From NCBI RefSeq assembly GCF_900112845.1, contig NZ_FONG01000026.1, positions 57,587-121,586 of the forward strand: a DNA stretch of 64,000 bases. The letters are read 5' to 3'. Positions 51,189-60,666 of this stretch are shown here, in pieces. The stretch's first letter is position 1. The number at the start of each line of letters is the position of its first letter. The stretch comes from Actinacidiphila alni (lineage in GTDB: Bacteria; Actinomycetota; Actinomycetes; Streptomycetales; Streptomycetaceae). The notes under the pieces were generated by a model, which saw only the letters and a program-made list of their open reading frames with translations, was not told the DNA's origin and ran no database searches. The translations under genes were made by a program, and so were the position numbers.

Positions 51189-51476
51189 ATGAGCCTGCAA
51201 GAGGATCTGACCTCGGTCCAGCGGAGGCTGGACGATCTGATGCGCTGCGTCGGACGGCTCGACGAGCACGTGGGCGACAGCCTGGACATGCGCAGGGTGC
51301 GGGCGGACGCGGGCCATCTGCGGGAGAGCCTCGCCCTGCTCCAGGACGCGGCCCCGGCGGCGGCCGGCAGGCAGACCGTCGAGATGGTGACCATCCCGGA
51401 CGCGCCGTACGACCGCGGCCTGTGGGCCGACGCGGAGGACGAGGGGCTCGGCTCGCCGCACCGCCACGCGCCGTAG
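51189..51476 (+). CDS. 95-aa protein of unknown function upstream of sdhCAB
   Basis: Starts at the ATG at 51189 behind CGGAGG. The first 60 residues are predicted helical with heptad spacing (LTSVQRRLDDLMRCVGRLDE, LDMRRVRADAGHLRESLALL), suggesting a small coiled coil. The rest is acidic and ends HRHAP. No membrane segment and no recognised domain. It lies 68 bases upstream of sdhC on the same strand and may be co-transcribed. Good ribosome binding site and codon use argue that it is real. Confidence 0.75.
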   Translation: MSLQEDLTSVQRRLDDLMRCVGRLDEHVGDSLDMRRVRADAGHLRESLALLQDAAPAAAGRQTVEMVTIPDAPYDRGLWADAEDEGLGSPHRHAP

Positions 51477-51544
51477 CCCGTACGCCCGTAGCCCGTACGA
51501 GCACCGCAGCGCAGCCCCCTCCCCCTGTTCCTTCGGAGTCCTCC

Positions 51545-52381
51545 TTGGCCACCGGAACCACACCCACCCCATCAGCCACTCCCACCGCGCGCCGCGGCGT
51601 CCTGACGCCGGGGCGCGCCGCCATCTCCGCCCGTCATCTGCGGACCGACCGGTGGTGGCTGCCGCCGCTGGTCACCGCGCTGGGCCTGGCGGCCTTCATC
51701 GGCTACTCGACCTGGCGGGCGTTCGCCAACAGCCACTACTACGCGGCGCCGTACGTCTCGCCGTTCTACTCGCCGTGCCTGGCGACGAACTGCGCGGACA
51801 TGAAGGGCGGCGCCGACTGGGCGCTGTTCGGCGACTGGTGGGGCCTGTCACCGGCCCTGCTGGTGCTGATCTTCCCGCTCGGCTTCCGGCTGACCTGCTA
51901 CTACTACCGCAAGGCGTACTACCGGGGCTTCTGGGCCTCGCCGCCGGCCTGCGCGGTCGCCGAGCCGCACGCGAAGTACACCGGCGAGACCCGGCTGCCG
52001 CTGATCCTGCAGAACGTCCACCGGTACTTCTTCTACCTGGCGCTGCCGGTGGCCGGCATCCTCACGTACGACGCGGTGCTCGGTTTCCGCGACGAGCACG
52101 GGAGGTGGGGCCACATGGGCCTCGGCACCCTCGTGCTGCTGGTGAACATCACCCTGATCTGGGCGTACACCCTGTCGTGCCACTCCTGCCGGCACATCAT
52201 GGGCGGCAAGCTCAGGCACTTCTCCGCGCACCCGGTGCGCTACCGCCTCTGGGGCTGGGTCGGCGTCCTCAACGGCCGCCACATGCTGCTCGCCTGGTCG
52301 TCCCTGATCAGCGTCGGCCTCGCCGACCTCTACATCTATCTGGTCTCCAGCGGCGCTTTCGACGATCCGAGGTTCTTCTGA
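51545..52381 (+). CDS. sdhC: succinate dehydrogenase cytochrome b subunit
   Basis: 278 aa from the TTG at 51545, with GGAG seven bases upstream. Five membrane helices, as in the single-subunit (type B) diheme anchors: WWLPPLVTALGLAAFIGYST, LSPALLVLIFPLGFRLTCYY, FFYLALPVAGILTYDAVLGF, LGTLVLLVNITLIWAYTLSC and MLLAWSSLISVGLADLYIYL. Haem-ligand histidine candidates are in QNVHRYFF, SCHSCRHIM and GRHMLL. CLATNC and SCHSC are extra cysteine motifs. It anchors SdhA/SdhB in the membrane and passes electrons to menaquinone. The stop is one base from the sdhA start. Confidence 0.88.
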   Translation: MATGTTPTPSATPTARRGVLTPGRAAISARHLRTDRWWLPPLVTALGLAAFIGYSTWRAFANSHYYAAPYVSPFYSPCLATNCADMKGGADWALFGDWWGLSPALLVLIFPLGFRLTCYYYRKAYYRGFWASPPACAVAEPHAKYTGETRLPLILQNVHRYFFYLALPVAGILTYDAVLGFRDEHGRWGHMGLGTLVLLVNITLIWAYTLSCHSCRHIMGGKLRHFSAHPVRYRLWGWVGVLNGRHMLLAWSSLISVGLADLYIYLVSSGAFDDPRFF

Positions 52382-52382
52382 G

Positions 52383-54332
52383 ATGACACAAGTCGAACGG
52401 CACGCGTACGACGTGGTCGTGGTCGGCGCGGGCGGCGCCGGGCTGCGGGCCGCGATCGAGGCCCGGGAACGGGGCATGCGCACTGCCGTGATCTGCAAAT
52501 CGCTGTTCGGCAAGGCCCATACGGTGATGGCCGAGGGCGGCATCGCGGCCAGCATGGGCAATGTCAACTCCGGCGACAACTGGCAGGTGCACTTCCGCGA
52601 CACGATGCGCGGCGGGAAATTCCTCAACCAGTGGCGGATGGCCGAGCTGCACGCCAAGGAGGCCCCCGACCGCGTCTGGGAGCTGGAGACCTGGGGCGCG
52701 CTGTTCGACCGCACCGCGGACGGAAGGATCTCGCAGCGCAATTTCGGCGGCCACGAATACCCGCGGCTTGCGCACGTCGGCGACCGTACGGGCCTGGAGC
52801 TGATCCGTACCCTCCAGCAGAAGGTGGTCTCGCTCCAGCAGGAGGACTTCGCCGAGACCGGCGACTACGAGGCGCGGCTGAAGGTCTTCCAGGAGTGCAC
52901 GGTCACCCGCGTGCTGAAGCGGGACGGCGCGGTGGCGGGGGTCTTCGGCTACGTCCGCGAGTCCGGGCGGCTGTTCGTGATCGACGCGCCCGCGGTGGTG
53001 CTGGCGACCGGCGGCATCGGCAAGTCGTTCAAGGTGACCTCCAACTCGTGGGAGTACACCGGCGACGGGCACGCGCTGGCGCTGCTGGCCGGGGCGCCGC
53101 TGATCAACATGGAATTCATCCAGTTCCACCCGACGGGCATGGTCTGGCCGCCGTCGGTGAAGGGGATCCTGGTCACCGAGTCGGTGCGCGGCGACGGCGG
53201 GGTGCTGCGCAACAGCGACGGCAAACGCTTCATGTTCGACTACGTGCCGGACGTCTTCAAGGAGAAGTACGCGCAGTCCGAGGAGGAGGCCGACGGCTGG
53301 TACACCGACCCGGACACCCACCGCCGCCCGCCGGAGCTGCTGCCCCGCGACGAGGTGGCGCGCGCGATCAACTCCGAGGTGAAGGCCGGCCGCGGCACCC
53401 CGCACGGCGGGGTCTTCCTCGACGTGTCGACGCGGCTGCCCGCCGAGGAGATCACCCGGCGGCTGCCGTCGATGCACCACCAGTTCAAGGAGCTGGCGGA
53501 CGTCGACATCACCGCGGAGCCGATGGAGGTCGGCCCGACCTGCCACTACATGATGGGCGGGGTCGATGTGGACCCGGACACCGCGGCGGCCCGCGGCGTC
53601 CCCGGGCTGTACGCGGCGGGCGAGGTCGCCGGCGGCATGCACGGCTCCAACCGGCTGGGCGGCAATTCGCTGTCGGACCTGCTGGTCTTCGGCCGCAGGG
53701 CCGGGCTGCACGCGGCCGAGTACGCCGCCGCACTGGGCGCCGACGAGCGGCCCGTCGTCCCCGAGGAGCAGATCGACACCGCGGCGGCCGAGGCGCTGCG
53801 GCCGTTCAGCGCCGAGGAGGCGGGTCCCGACGAGCCCGGCGGCCAGGGTCCGGCGGAGAATCCGTACACCCTGCACCAGGAACTCCAGCAGGTGATGAAC
53901 GACCTGGTGGGCATCATCCGGCGCGGGCCGGAGATGGCGGACGCGCTGACCCGGCTGACGGAGCTGCGGGCCAGGTCGCGGCGGGCGGGCGTGGAGGGCC
54001 ACCGGCAGTTCAACCCGGGCTGGCACCTGGCGATCGACCTGCGGAACATGCTGCTGGTCAGCGAGTGCGTGGCGCGGGCCGCGCTGGAGCGCACCGAGAG
54101 CCGCGGCGGCCACACCCGCGACGACCATCCGGAGATGGACCGCGCCTGGCGGAAGGTCAATCTGGTCTGCGAGCTGACCGACCCCACCGGGGGCCTGGCG
54201 GCCACCGACCCCGAGCACGGCCAGATCGGGCTGCGCCGACGCGACACGGACCCGATCCGGGCCGATCTGCTCGCCCTCTTCGACAAGGACGAGCTGCGGA
54301 AATACCTGACGGACGAGGAGCTCGACGGGTGA
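52383..54332 (+). CDS. sdhA: succinate dehydrogenase/fumarate reductase flavoprotein subunit
   Basis: 649 aa. The FAD-binding VVVGAGGAGLRAAIEARERG lies at 13-31, and His46 in AHTVMAEGGI is the covalent FAD attachment residue of the family. FIQFHPTGMVWPPSVKG and LVTESVRGDGGVLRN carry the substrate-binding His and Arg. The C-terminal helical domain (QVMNDLVGIIRRGPEMADAL) is complete. Length matches the longer, type B (menaquinone) enzymes rather than the 580-590 aa mitochondrial type. Overlaps sdhB by GTGA. Confidence 0.95.
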   Translation: MTQVERHAYDVVVVGAGGAGLRAAIEARERGMRTAVICKSLFGKAHTVMAEGGIAASMGNVNSGDNWQVHFRDTMRGGKFLNQWRMAELHAKEAPDRVWELETWGALFDRTADGRISQRNFGGHEYPRLAHVGDRTGLELIRTLQQKVVSLQQEDFAETGDYEARLKVFQECTVTRVLKRDGAVAGVFGYVRESGRLFVIDAPAVVLATGGIGKSFKVTSNSWEYTGDGHALALLAGAPLINMEFIQFHPTGMVWPPSVKGILVTESVRGDGGVLRNSDGKRFMFDYVPDVFKEKYAQSEEEADGWYTDPDTHRRPPELLPRDEVARAINSEVKAGRGTPHGGVFLDVSTRLPAEEITRRLPSMHHQFKELADVDITAEPMEVGPTCHYMMGGVDVDPDTAAARGVPGLYAAGEVAGGMHGSNRLGGNSLSDLLVFGRRAGLHAAEYAAALGADERPVVPEEQIDTAAAEALRPFSAEEAGPDEPGGQGPAENPYTLHQELQQVMNDLVGIIRRGPEMADALTRLTELRARSRRAGVEGHRQFNPGWHLAIDLRNMLLVSECVARAALERTESRGGHTRDDHPEMDRAWRKVNLVCELTDPTGGLAATDPEHGQIGLRRRDTDPIRADLLALFDKDELRKYLTDEELDG

Positions 54333-55096
54333 GTTACGAAGCGCACTTCAGGGTGTGGCGCGGCGACGCCGAGGGCGGCGAGCTGCGGGACTACCAGGTC
54401 GAGGTCAACGACGGCGAGGTCGTGCTCGACATCATCCACCGCCTCCAGGCGACACAGGCGGGCGATCTGGCGGTCCGCTGGAACTGCAAGGCCGGCAAGT
54501 GCGGGTCGTGCAGCGCGGAGGTCAACGGCCGGCCCCGGCTGATGTGCATGACGCGGATGTCGGTCTTCACACCGGAGGAGACCGTCACGGTCACCCCGAT
54601 GCGGACCTTCCCGGTCGTGCGGGACCTGGTCACCGATGTGTCGTTCAACTACGACAAGGCCCGGCAGGTCCCGGCCTTCGTGCCGCCGAAGGGGGTGGCG
54701 GCGGGCGAGTACCGGATGCGGCAGGTGGACGTGGAGCGCTCGCAGGAGTTCCGCAAGTGCATCGAGTGCTTCCTGTGTCAGGACACCTGCCATGTGGTGC
54801 GCGACCACGAGGAGAACAAGACCTCCTTCGCCGGGCCGCGCTTCCTGATGCGGATCGCGGAGCTGGACATGCACCCGCTGGACGCCGCCGCCGAGGTGGG
54901 TCTGACCCGGTCCTCGTCGGCGCAGGAGGACCACGGGCTCGGCTACTGCAACATCACCAAGTGCTGCACGGAGGTCTGCCCCGAGCACATCAAGATCACC
55001 GACAACGCGCTGATCCCGCTCAAGGAGCGGGCGGTGGACCGCAAGTACGACCCACTGGTCTGGCTCGGCAACAAGATCCGCCGCAGGGACGCCTGA
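54329..55096 (+). CDS. sdhB: succinate dehydrogenase/fumarate reductase iron-sulfur subunit
   Basis: 255 aa from the GTG at 54329, overlapping the sdhA stop. The 2Fe-2S domain has CKAGKCGSCSAEVNG and a later Cys in RLMCMTRM. The 4Fe-4S/3Fe-4S domain has CIECFLCQDTC and CNITKCCTEVCPEH. All ligands needed for three clusters are present. It transfers electrons from SdhA FAD to the cytochrome b subunit. Confidence 0.95.
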   Translation: MSYEAHFRVWRGDAEGGELRDYQVEVNDGEVVLDIIHRLQATQAGDLAVRWNCKAGKCGSCSAEVNGRPRLMCMTRMSVFTPEETVTVTPMRTFPVVRDLVTDVSFNYDKARQVPAFVPPKGVAAGEYRMRQVDVERSQEFRKCIECFLCQDTCHVVRDHEENKTSFAGPRFLMRIAELDMHPLDAAAEVGLTRSSSAQEDHGLGYCNITKCCTEVCPEHIKITDNALIPLKERAVDRKYDPLVWLGNKIRRRDA

Positions 55097-55199
55097 CCCC
55101 GGCGGGTCCCCTCCGGTCGCGCTCCCGACACACCGGACATAGCCTCCGGAAAGGAGCACGCGGCAAGCGGCCGTGGCGCGGCGAAGGGGCGCGGAACGC

Positions 55200-57305
55200 A
55201 TGCGGCGACTCGCGGGAATCGTTGCGGCGCTCGGCGCCCTGACGCTGCTCACCGGTCTCACCGGGCTGACCGGCATATCGGCGGCGCAGGCACACGCCGG
55301 CGCCCCCCTCGTACTGGCCGGGACCGACGACCCGATCACGCTGTCCAGGTCCGGCCAGATCACCGACAAGGTCGGCGCCCTCGGCGACCGCGAGCCGCAG
55401 GTCGTCACGGCCCTGGACGGGCTCTACGACAAGGAGCGCGTCCAGCTCTTCGTGGCGTACGTCCGCGGCTTCTCCGGCCGCAGCCCACAGGACTGGGCGA
55501 ACGCCACCGCCACCAAGAACGGTCTCGGCCAGAAGGACGTCCTGCTGGCGGTGGCCACCCACGACCGGCAGTACGCGGTCTCCGCCGACCAGGACTCGGG
55601 CCTGACCGAGGCCCAGCTCAACGAGGTCAGCAGCGCCGCGGTCGAACCCGCGCTGCGGCAGAACGACTGGGCGGGCGCCGCCATCGGCGCGGCGAACGGC
55701 TACACCGCCGTCCTCAACGGCGTGCCCGTCACCGCCCCCACCATCACCCCGGGCACCGCCGACCCCGGCGGCGCCGCGCAGGACGACGGGGCGGGCGAGC
55801 TGTGGATCCCGGTGGTCGCGGTCGGCGCCGCGGGCGCGGTCGGCATCTGGGCCTTCCGCCGCCGGCGGACCCAGCAGCCGCCCGCCCGGCCGCAGCCCGG
55901 CGAACGCGGCTGGGGCGCGCCGCAGCCCACCCCGCTGCCCGAACTCGACTCGCAGGCCAAGCAGTTGCTGGTCGCCACCGATGACGCGGTGCGCACCAGC
56001 CAGGAGGACGTGGGCTTCGCGGCGGCGCAGTTCGGCGAGGAGGCGGCTCAACCCTTCGCCGAGGCCGTCGAGTACGCCAAGGGCGAGCTGACGGCGGCCT
56101 TCCGGCTGCGGCAGCAGCTCGACGACGCGATCCCGGAGGACGACGCGGTCCGCCGGCAGATGCTGGACGAGATCCTGTCCCGCTGCACCCAGGCCAACCG
56201 GCGTCTTGACGCCGAGTCCGAGGCGTTCGACCGGTTGCGCGCCCTGGAGGCCAACGCGCCCGAGGTGCTGGAGCAGGCCGAGGCCAAGGCGACCGCGCTG
56301 CCCAGCCGGATCGCCGCGGCCGAGACCGCGCTCGCCCCGCTGGCCGCGAAATACGCCGACTCCGCGCTGGAACCGGTCACCGGCCACCCGGCCGAGGCCA
56401 GGGACCGGCTGGAGTTCGCCCGCGGCAGCCTCGACCAGGCCAGGGCCGCGATCGGCACGGACCACGGCAAGGCGGCGGTCTTCGTACGGGCCGCCGAGGG
56501 CGCGCTCGACCAGGCCGTCACGCTCGCCGACTCCGTCACCCGCAGGGCCCAGGAGCTGGCCGAGGCCGACGAGCGGCTGCGGGACGCGCTCACCGAGGCC
56601 GACACCGATCTCGCCGACGCGCGCGGGCTGCTCGGCGGCACCGTCGCCGGGGTGTCCACCGCGGACCTCCAGGGCCGGATCGCCCGCGCGGAATCGGTGG
56701 TCGCCGGCGTACGGCAGGAGGTCTCGGCCGGGCGCTACGACCCGATCGCGGGGCTGCGCCGGGTCGAGGAGGCGGACGCGGCGCTGGACGAGGCGCTGGC
56801 CGGGGCGCGCGAGCGCGAGGTCAGCGAGCAGCGGGCCCGCGGCCTGCTCGACCAGGCCCTGCTCGGGGCGCGCAGCGAGGTGGCCGCCGCCCGCGACATG
56901 GTGACCACCAACCGCGGCGCGATCGGCAGCCAGGCACGTACCCGGCTCACCGAGGCCGAACGGCGGCTCCAGCAGGCCGAGTCGCTGGCGGCCACGGACG
57001 CGGCGGGCGCGCTGGCGCACGCGCAGGAGGCGGACCGGCTGGCCCGGCAGGCGCAGGAGGCGGTCCGGCAGGACGTCGGCGGCTTCGGCGGATACGGCGG
57101 CTTCGGCGGCGCCGGGGGCGGCCGGCCCGGCGGCGGCATGGGCGGCGCGGTGCTCGGCGGGATCATCCTCGGCGGGATGCTCGGCGGCGGGCGCGGCGGC
57201 GGCTTCGGCGGCGGATACGGCGGGGGCGGCGGCTTCGGCGGCGGGCCCGGCAGCTTCGGTGGCGGGCAGACCCGCGGCCGGATGGGCGGCGGCGGCCGGT
57301 TCTGA
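55200..57305 (+). CDS. TPM-domain secreted/membrane protein with coiled-coil region and Gly-rich tail
   Basis: About 701 aa from the ATG at 55200 (MRRLAGIVAALG); the GTG at 55173 is an alternative. A signal peptide ends near SAAQAHA. Residues 35-170 form a TPM (YgcG/repair) domain: GQITDKVGALGDREPQVVTA, QLFVAYVRGFSGRSPQDWAN and GQKDVLLAVATHDRQYAVS. One membrane helix (LWIPVVAVGAAGAVGIWAF, about 201-220) is followed by basic residues and a long Ala/Glu/Arg-rich coiled coil, presumably cytoplasmic (240-625). The last 75 residues are almost pure Gly/Phe/Tyr with a GG-zipper stretch (GGAVLGGIILGGMLGGG). The PspA-like gene is next. It probably acts at the membrane in envelope maintenance. Confidence 0.88.
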   Translation: MRRLAGIVAALGALTLLTGLTGLTGISAAQAHAGAPLVLAGTDDPITLSRSGQITDKVGALGDREPQVVTALDGLYDKERVQLFVAYVRGFSGRSPQDWANATATKNGLGQKDVLLAVATHDRQYAVSADQDSGLTEAQLNEVSSAAVEPALRQNDWAGAAIGAANGYTAVLNGVPVTAPTITPGTADPGGAAQDDGAGELWIPVVAVGAAGAVGIWAFRRRRTQQPPARPQPGERGWGAPQPTPLPELDSQAKQLLVATDDAVRTSQEDVGFAAAQFGEEAAQPFAEAVEYAKGELTAAFRLRQQLDDAIPEDDAVRRQMLDEILSRCTQANRRLDAESEAFDRLRALEANAPEVLEQAEAKATALPSRIAAAETALAPLAAKYADSALEPVTGHPAEARDRLEFARGSLDQARAAIGTDHGKAAVFVRAAEGALDQAVTLADSVTRRAQELAEADERLRDALTEADTDLADARGLLGGTVAGVSTADLQGRIARAESVVAGVRQEVSAGRYDPIAGLRRVEEADAALDEALAGAREREVSEQRARGLLDQALLGARSEVAAARDMVTTNRGAIGSQARTRLTEAERRLQQAESLAATDAAGALAHAQEADRLARQAQEAVRQDVGGFGGYGGFGGAGGGRPGGGMGGAVLGGIILGGMLGGGRGGGFGGGYGGGGGFGGGPGSFGGGQTRGRMGGGGRF

Positions 57306-57378
57306 CCCACCCTCTGTTCCCCAGCACCCCCACGTCACACGCATCACGCGTCACGCTCACCACCCAAGGAGTACGACC

Positions 57379-58095
57379 ATGACGAAGCAGACCATCCTCG
57401 GCCGGGTCACCCAGCTCGCCAAGGCCAACATCAACGCCCTCCTCGACCAGGCCGAGGACCCGCAGAAGATGATCGACCAGCTGATCAGGGACTACTCCAA
57501 CAACATCAGCGAGGCCGAGGAGGCGGTGGCCACCACCATCGGCAATCTGCGGCTGATGGAGCAGGACCACGCCGAGGACGTCGCGGCGGCAAAGGAGTGG
57601 GGCGACAAGGCGCTCGCGGCCAGCAAGAAGGCCGACGAGCTGCGGACGGCGGGCAACGCCGCGGAGGCGGACCGCTTCGACAACCTCGCCAAGATCGCGC
57701 TGGGCCGCCAGCTCCAGTCGGAGAAGGAGGCGACGACCGCCGAGCCGACGATCGCCTCGCAGACCGAAGTGGTCGAGAAGCTCAAGACCGGGCTCGACTC
57801 GATGAAGGCCAAGTTGAGTGAACTCCAGGGCAAGCGCGACTCGTTGGTGGCCCGCGCCAAGTCCGCGCAGGCGCAGAACCAGATGATGGACGCGGTCAAG
57901 AACATCGATGTGCTCGACCCGACCAGCGAACTGGGCCGCTTCGAGGACAAGGTGCGGCGCGAGGAGGCGAAGGCCAAGGGCAAGGAGGAGCTGGCCGCCT
58001 CGTCGCTGGACGCGCAGTTCGAGTCGCTGGACGCGCTCGGCGACAGCGCCGAGATCGACGCCCGGCTCGCGCGGCTGAAGGCCGGCGCCGCGTAG
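57379..58095 (+). CDS. PspA/IM30 family protein
   Basis: 238 aa from the ATG at 57379 behind AAGGAG. The N-terminal amphipathic helix (TILGRVTQLAKANINALLDQ) and ensuing long coiled coil (EDPQKMIDQLIRDYSNNISE onward) are typical of PspA/Vipp1 proteins, which polymerise on stressed membranes (ESCRT-III-like). It ends with the short helix DSAEIDARLARLKAGAA. It follows the TPM gene by 73 bases on the same strand, so they probably form an operon. No pspBC or pspF is present; actinobacterial Psp systems lack them. Confidence 0.93.
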   Translation: MTKQTILGRVTQLAKANINALLDQAEDPQKMIDQLIRDYSNNISEAEEAVATTIGNLRLMEQDHAEDVAAAKEWGDKALAASKKADELRTAGNAAEADRFDNLAKIALGRQLQSEKEATTAEPTIASQTEVVEKLKTGLDSMKAKLSELQGKRDSLVARAKSAQAQNQMMDAVKNIDVLDPTSELGRFEDKVRREEAKAKGKEELAASSLDAQFESLDALGDSAEIDARLARLKAGAA

Positions 58096-58113
58096 GGCGT
58101 ATCCCCCGGCCCG

Positions 58114-60666
58114 TCAGAACATGCTCAGCAGCTCGTCCACCGAAGGGCCGACGGCGGTGGACTCCTCGCCGGGCAGCGCCAGTTCGAACCAGACGGTCTT
58201 GCCGCGGTGCGTACGGCGGCTGCCCCAGCTCTCGCTGAGCATCGTGACCAGTTGCAGGCCGCGCCCGCCCTCGTCGGTGTCCCGGGCGCGGCGGCGGCGC
58301 GGCTGCACCAGCGCGCTGTCCCACACCTCGCACACCAGGGTGCGGTCCAGCAGCAGCCGCAGCCGGATGTCGCCGTAGCCGTGCCGCAGCGCGTTGGTGA
58401 CCAGCTCGCTGACCAGCAGCTCGGTGGTGTCCACCAGGTCGTCCAGGCCCCAGCTGAGCAGTTGCTCGCGGGCCAGTTCGCGGGCCCTGGCCACCGAGGT
58501 GGGGCGCGGCTCCAGGGTCCAGTCGCCGACCTGGTCGGCGGGCAGGCCGCGGATGCGGGCCATCAGCAGCGCGATGTCATCCTCGCCGTGCGCGGTGTCC
58601 AGGGTGGCCAGGACGTGGTCGCAGATGTCCTCCAGCGGGCGCGGCGGCCCGGCGAGCGAGTCGCGGAAGGCGTCCAGGCCCTCGTCCAGCGGATGGTTGC
58701 GGGACTCCACCAGGCCGTCGGTGTAGAGGGCGAGCAGAGCGCCGTCGGTCAGCTCGACCTCGATCTCCTCGAACGGTTCGCCGCCGACGCCCAGCGGCAC
58801 GCCCTTGGGCACTTCCAGCAGCAGCGGCGGCTCGCCGGGTTCGACGACGGCGGGCGGCAGATGGCCCGCGTTGGCGATCGTGCAGCGCCGGGTGACCGCG
58901 TCGTAGACCACGTAGATACAGGTGGCCAGATACACCTCGGACAGGTCGATGCCGCCGCGCCGGTCCTTGGCGCGGCGGGTGCGGCCCTGCGTCGGGGAGC
59001 CGAGGCCCTGGGCGACCTCGTCCAACGCGCCGAGCACTTCGGCGGGTTCGAGGTCGAGCATGGCCAGGGTGCGGACGGCGGTGCGCAGTTCGCCCATCGC
59101 GACGGCGGCGCGCAGGCCGCGGCCCATCACGTCGCCGACCACCAACGCGGTGCGGTGGCCGGGCAGTTCGATGACGTCGAACCAGTCGCCGCCGACCTCG
59201 GTCTCCATGCTGCCCGGCAGATAGCGGCAGGCGATGTCCAGCCCCGCGGCCTCGGGGTCGTCCGGCGGGAGCAGGCTGCGCTGGAGTATCAGCGCCCGTT
59301 CGTGCTCGCGCCGGTAGAGCCGGGCGTTGTCGATGAACACCGCGGCGCGGGAGGCCAGTTCCTCGGCGAGCATCCGGTCGCGTTCGACGAACGGCTCGCT
59401 GCCCTTGGCGCGGGAGAACTGCACCAGGCCGAGCACGGTGTCACGGGCGACCATCGGCACCACGAGCGTGGACTGCACCAGGGTGCCGCCGAGGTCGGGG
59501 CCGCCGTCGCCGTCGATCACCTGCGGCTGCGCGGTGCGCAGCGCCCGCGCGCTGGCGGAGCTGAAGCGGTAGCGGTGCACGGCGCCGACCGCGACCGGAC
59601 CCTCACCGGCGTCGTCGTCCCCGGCCATCGCCACGGGCGCGTCGGACACGGAGCTGGCGAACGCCACCCGGCGTACGTCACCGCTGCCGTCGGTGGTGCC
59701 GGTCAGGTCCTCGGCGCCGGACAGCAGCGCCTGGTAGAGGTCGACGGAGGCGATGTCGCAGAAGTGCGGGACGGCCACGTCGAGCAGTTCGCGCGCGGTG
59801 GTCTCCAGGTCGAGCGAGGTGCCGATACGGGAGCCCGCCTCATTGAGCAGCGCGAGATTGCGGCGGGCGTGCGCGGCCTCGCGCTCGGCTCGCTGACGTC
59901 CGGTGACGTCCATGGCGAGCCCGGCGACGCCGATCGGCCGGCCGGTGCTGCTGTGCAGCCGGTACAGCGACATCGACCAGCGGCGCCGGCCCGGGTCGCC
60001 GGGCACGGTGCCGACCAGCGGCATGTCGAGCACGGGTTCGCCGGTCTCCAGCACCTGGCGCAGCGCGGCGCTCAGCCGGTCGGCCTCCACCCGGGACAGG
60101 AAGTCGTGCGGGCCGCGGCCGTGGTGCTCCTCGGCGGCGCGGCCGAAGACGGCGGCGAAGCGTTCGTTGACCCGGATCAGCCTCAGGTGCGTGTCGAAGA
60201 GCACGAAGCCCATCGGCGACTGCCCGAACACCGCCTGGGAGGCGGCGAGATCGGTCTCGATCTGCCGGAGCGTGGCCACGTCCACGGCGATGCACAGCGC
60301 GCCGCGGTCGGCGGGCATGACGTACACCTCGGCGAGGCCGTGCCGGCCCGAGGCGTCCTTGTACGGCACCAGGCCGGTCCACTCGCGGCCGTCGAGGATC
60401 TGGGCGAGCCGGGCGTGCGCGCGCTCGCGCACGTGCTCGGGGGCGAAGGCGGTCACCGGGTCGCGGCCCAGCGCGCGCTCGGCGGGCACCCCGAAGAATT
60501 CGGCGGCCCGCGCGCTCCACTGGTCGATCCGGCCCTCGCCGTCGAGGGAGAACGACGCCACGCGTATGTAGTCGTAGAGCGAACCGGGCGGACTCGACTG
60601 CCAGACCGCGTCGACCGCGTCCGTGTCGTCTCGGGGCGGTTCCGCCCTCGCTGGCATGTCGCTCAC
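58114..60666 (-). CDS. SpoIIE-type PP2C phosphatase with PAS, GAF and anti-sigma-like HATPase domains
   Basis: 850 aa, GTG at 60666 behind GGAGGGG; the ATG three codons on is an alternative. Order: PAS (about 35-135), PAS (about 140-260, SPMGFVLFDTHLRLIRVNER), GAF (about 285-455), PP2C SpoIIE (470-690) with VGGDWFDVIELPG, VGDVMGRGLRAAVAMG, LYTDGLVESR and DDIALLMARI, then an HATPase/RsbW-like domain (715-840) with VSELVTNALRHG and DEGGRGLQLVTML. All metal-binding Asp residues of the phosphatase are present. Such fusions can both phosphorylate and dephosphorylate STAS anti-anti-sigma proteins. No STAS gene is adjacent. Confidence 0.93.
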   Translation of the reverse strand: MSDMPARAEPPRDDTDAVDAVWQSSPPGSLYDYIRVASFSLDGEGRIDQWSARAAEFFGVPAERALGRDPVTAFAPEHVRERAHARLAQILDGREWTGLVPYKDASGRHGLAEVYVMPADRGALCIAVDVATLRQIETDLAASQAVFGQSPMGFVLFDTHLRLIRVNERFAAVFGRAAEEHHGRGPHDFLSRVEADRLSAALRQVLETGEPVLDMPLVGTVPGDPGRRRWSMSLYRLHSSTGRPIGVAGLAMDVTGRQRAEREAAHARRNLALLNEAGSRIGTSLDLETTARELLDVAVPHFCDIASVDLYQALLSGAEDLTGTTDGSGDVRRVAFASSVSDAPVAMAGDDDAGEGPVAVGAVHRYRFSSASARALRTAQPQVIDGDGGPDLGGTLVQSTLVVPMVARDTVLGLVQFSRAKGSEPFVERDRMLAEELASRAAVFIDNARLYRREHERALILQRSLLPPDDPEAAGLDIACRYLPGSMETEVGGDWFDVIELPGHRTALVVGDVMGRGLRAAVAMGELRTAVRTLAMLDLEPAEVLGALDEVAQGLGSPTQGRTRRAKDRRGGIDLSEVYLATCIYVVYDAVTRRCTIANAGHLPPAVVEPGEPPLLLEVPKGVPLGVGGEPFEEIEVELTDGALLALYTDGLVESRNHPLDEGLDAFRDSLAGPPRPLEDICDHVLATLDTAHGEDDIALLMARIRGLPADQVGDWTLEPRPTSVARARELAREQLLSWGLDDLVDTTELLVSELVTNALRHGYGDIRLRLLLDRTLVCEVWDSALVQPRRRRARDTDEGGRGLQLVTMLSESWGSRRTHRGKTVWFELALPGEESTAVGPSVDELLSMF

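Noticed and set aside
52631..55096. 821-residue frame overlapping sdhA and ending in the sdhB frame
   Set aside because: Only the last part is SdhB; the earlier part is the +1 frame of sdhA with no recognisable domain. sdhB starts at the GTG at 54329.
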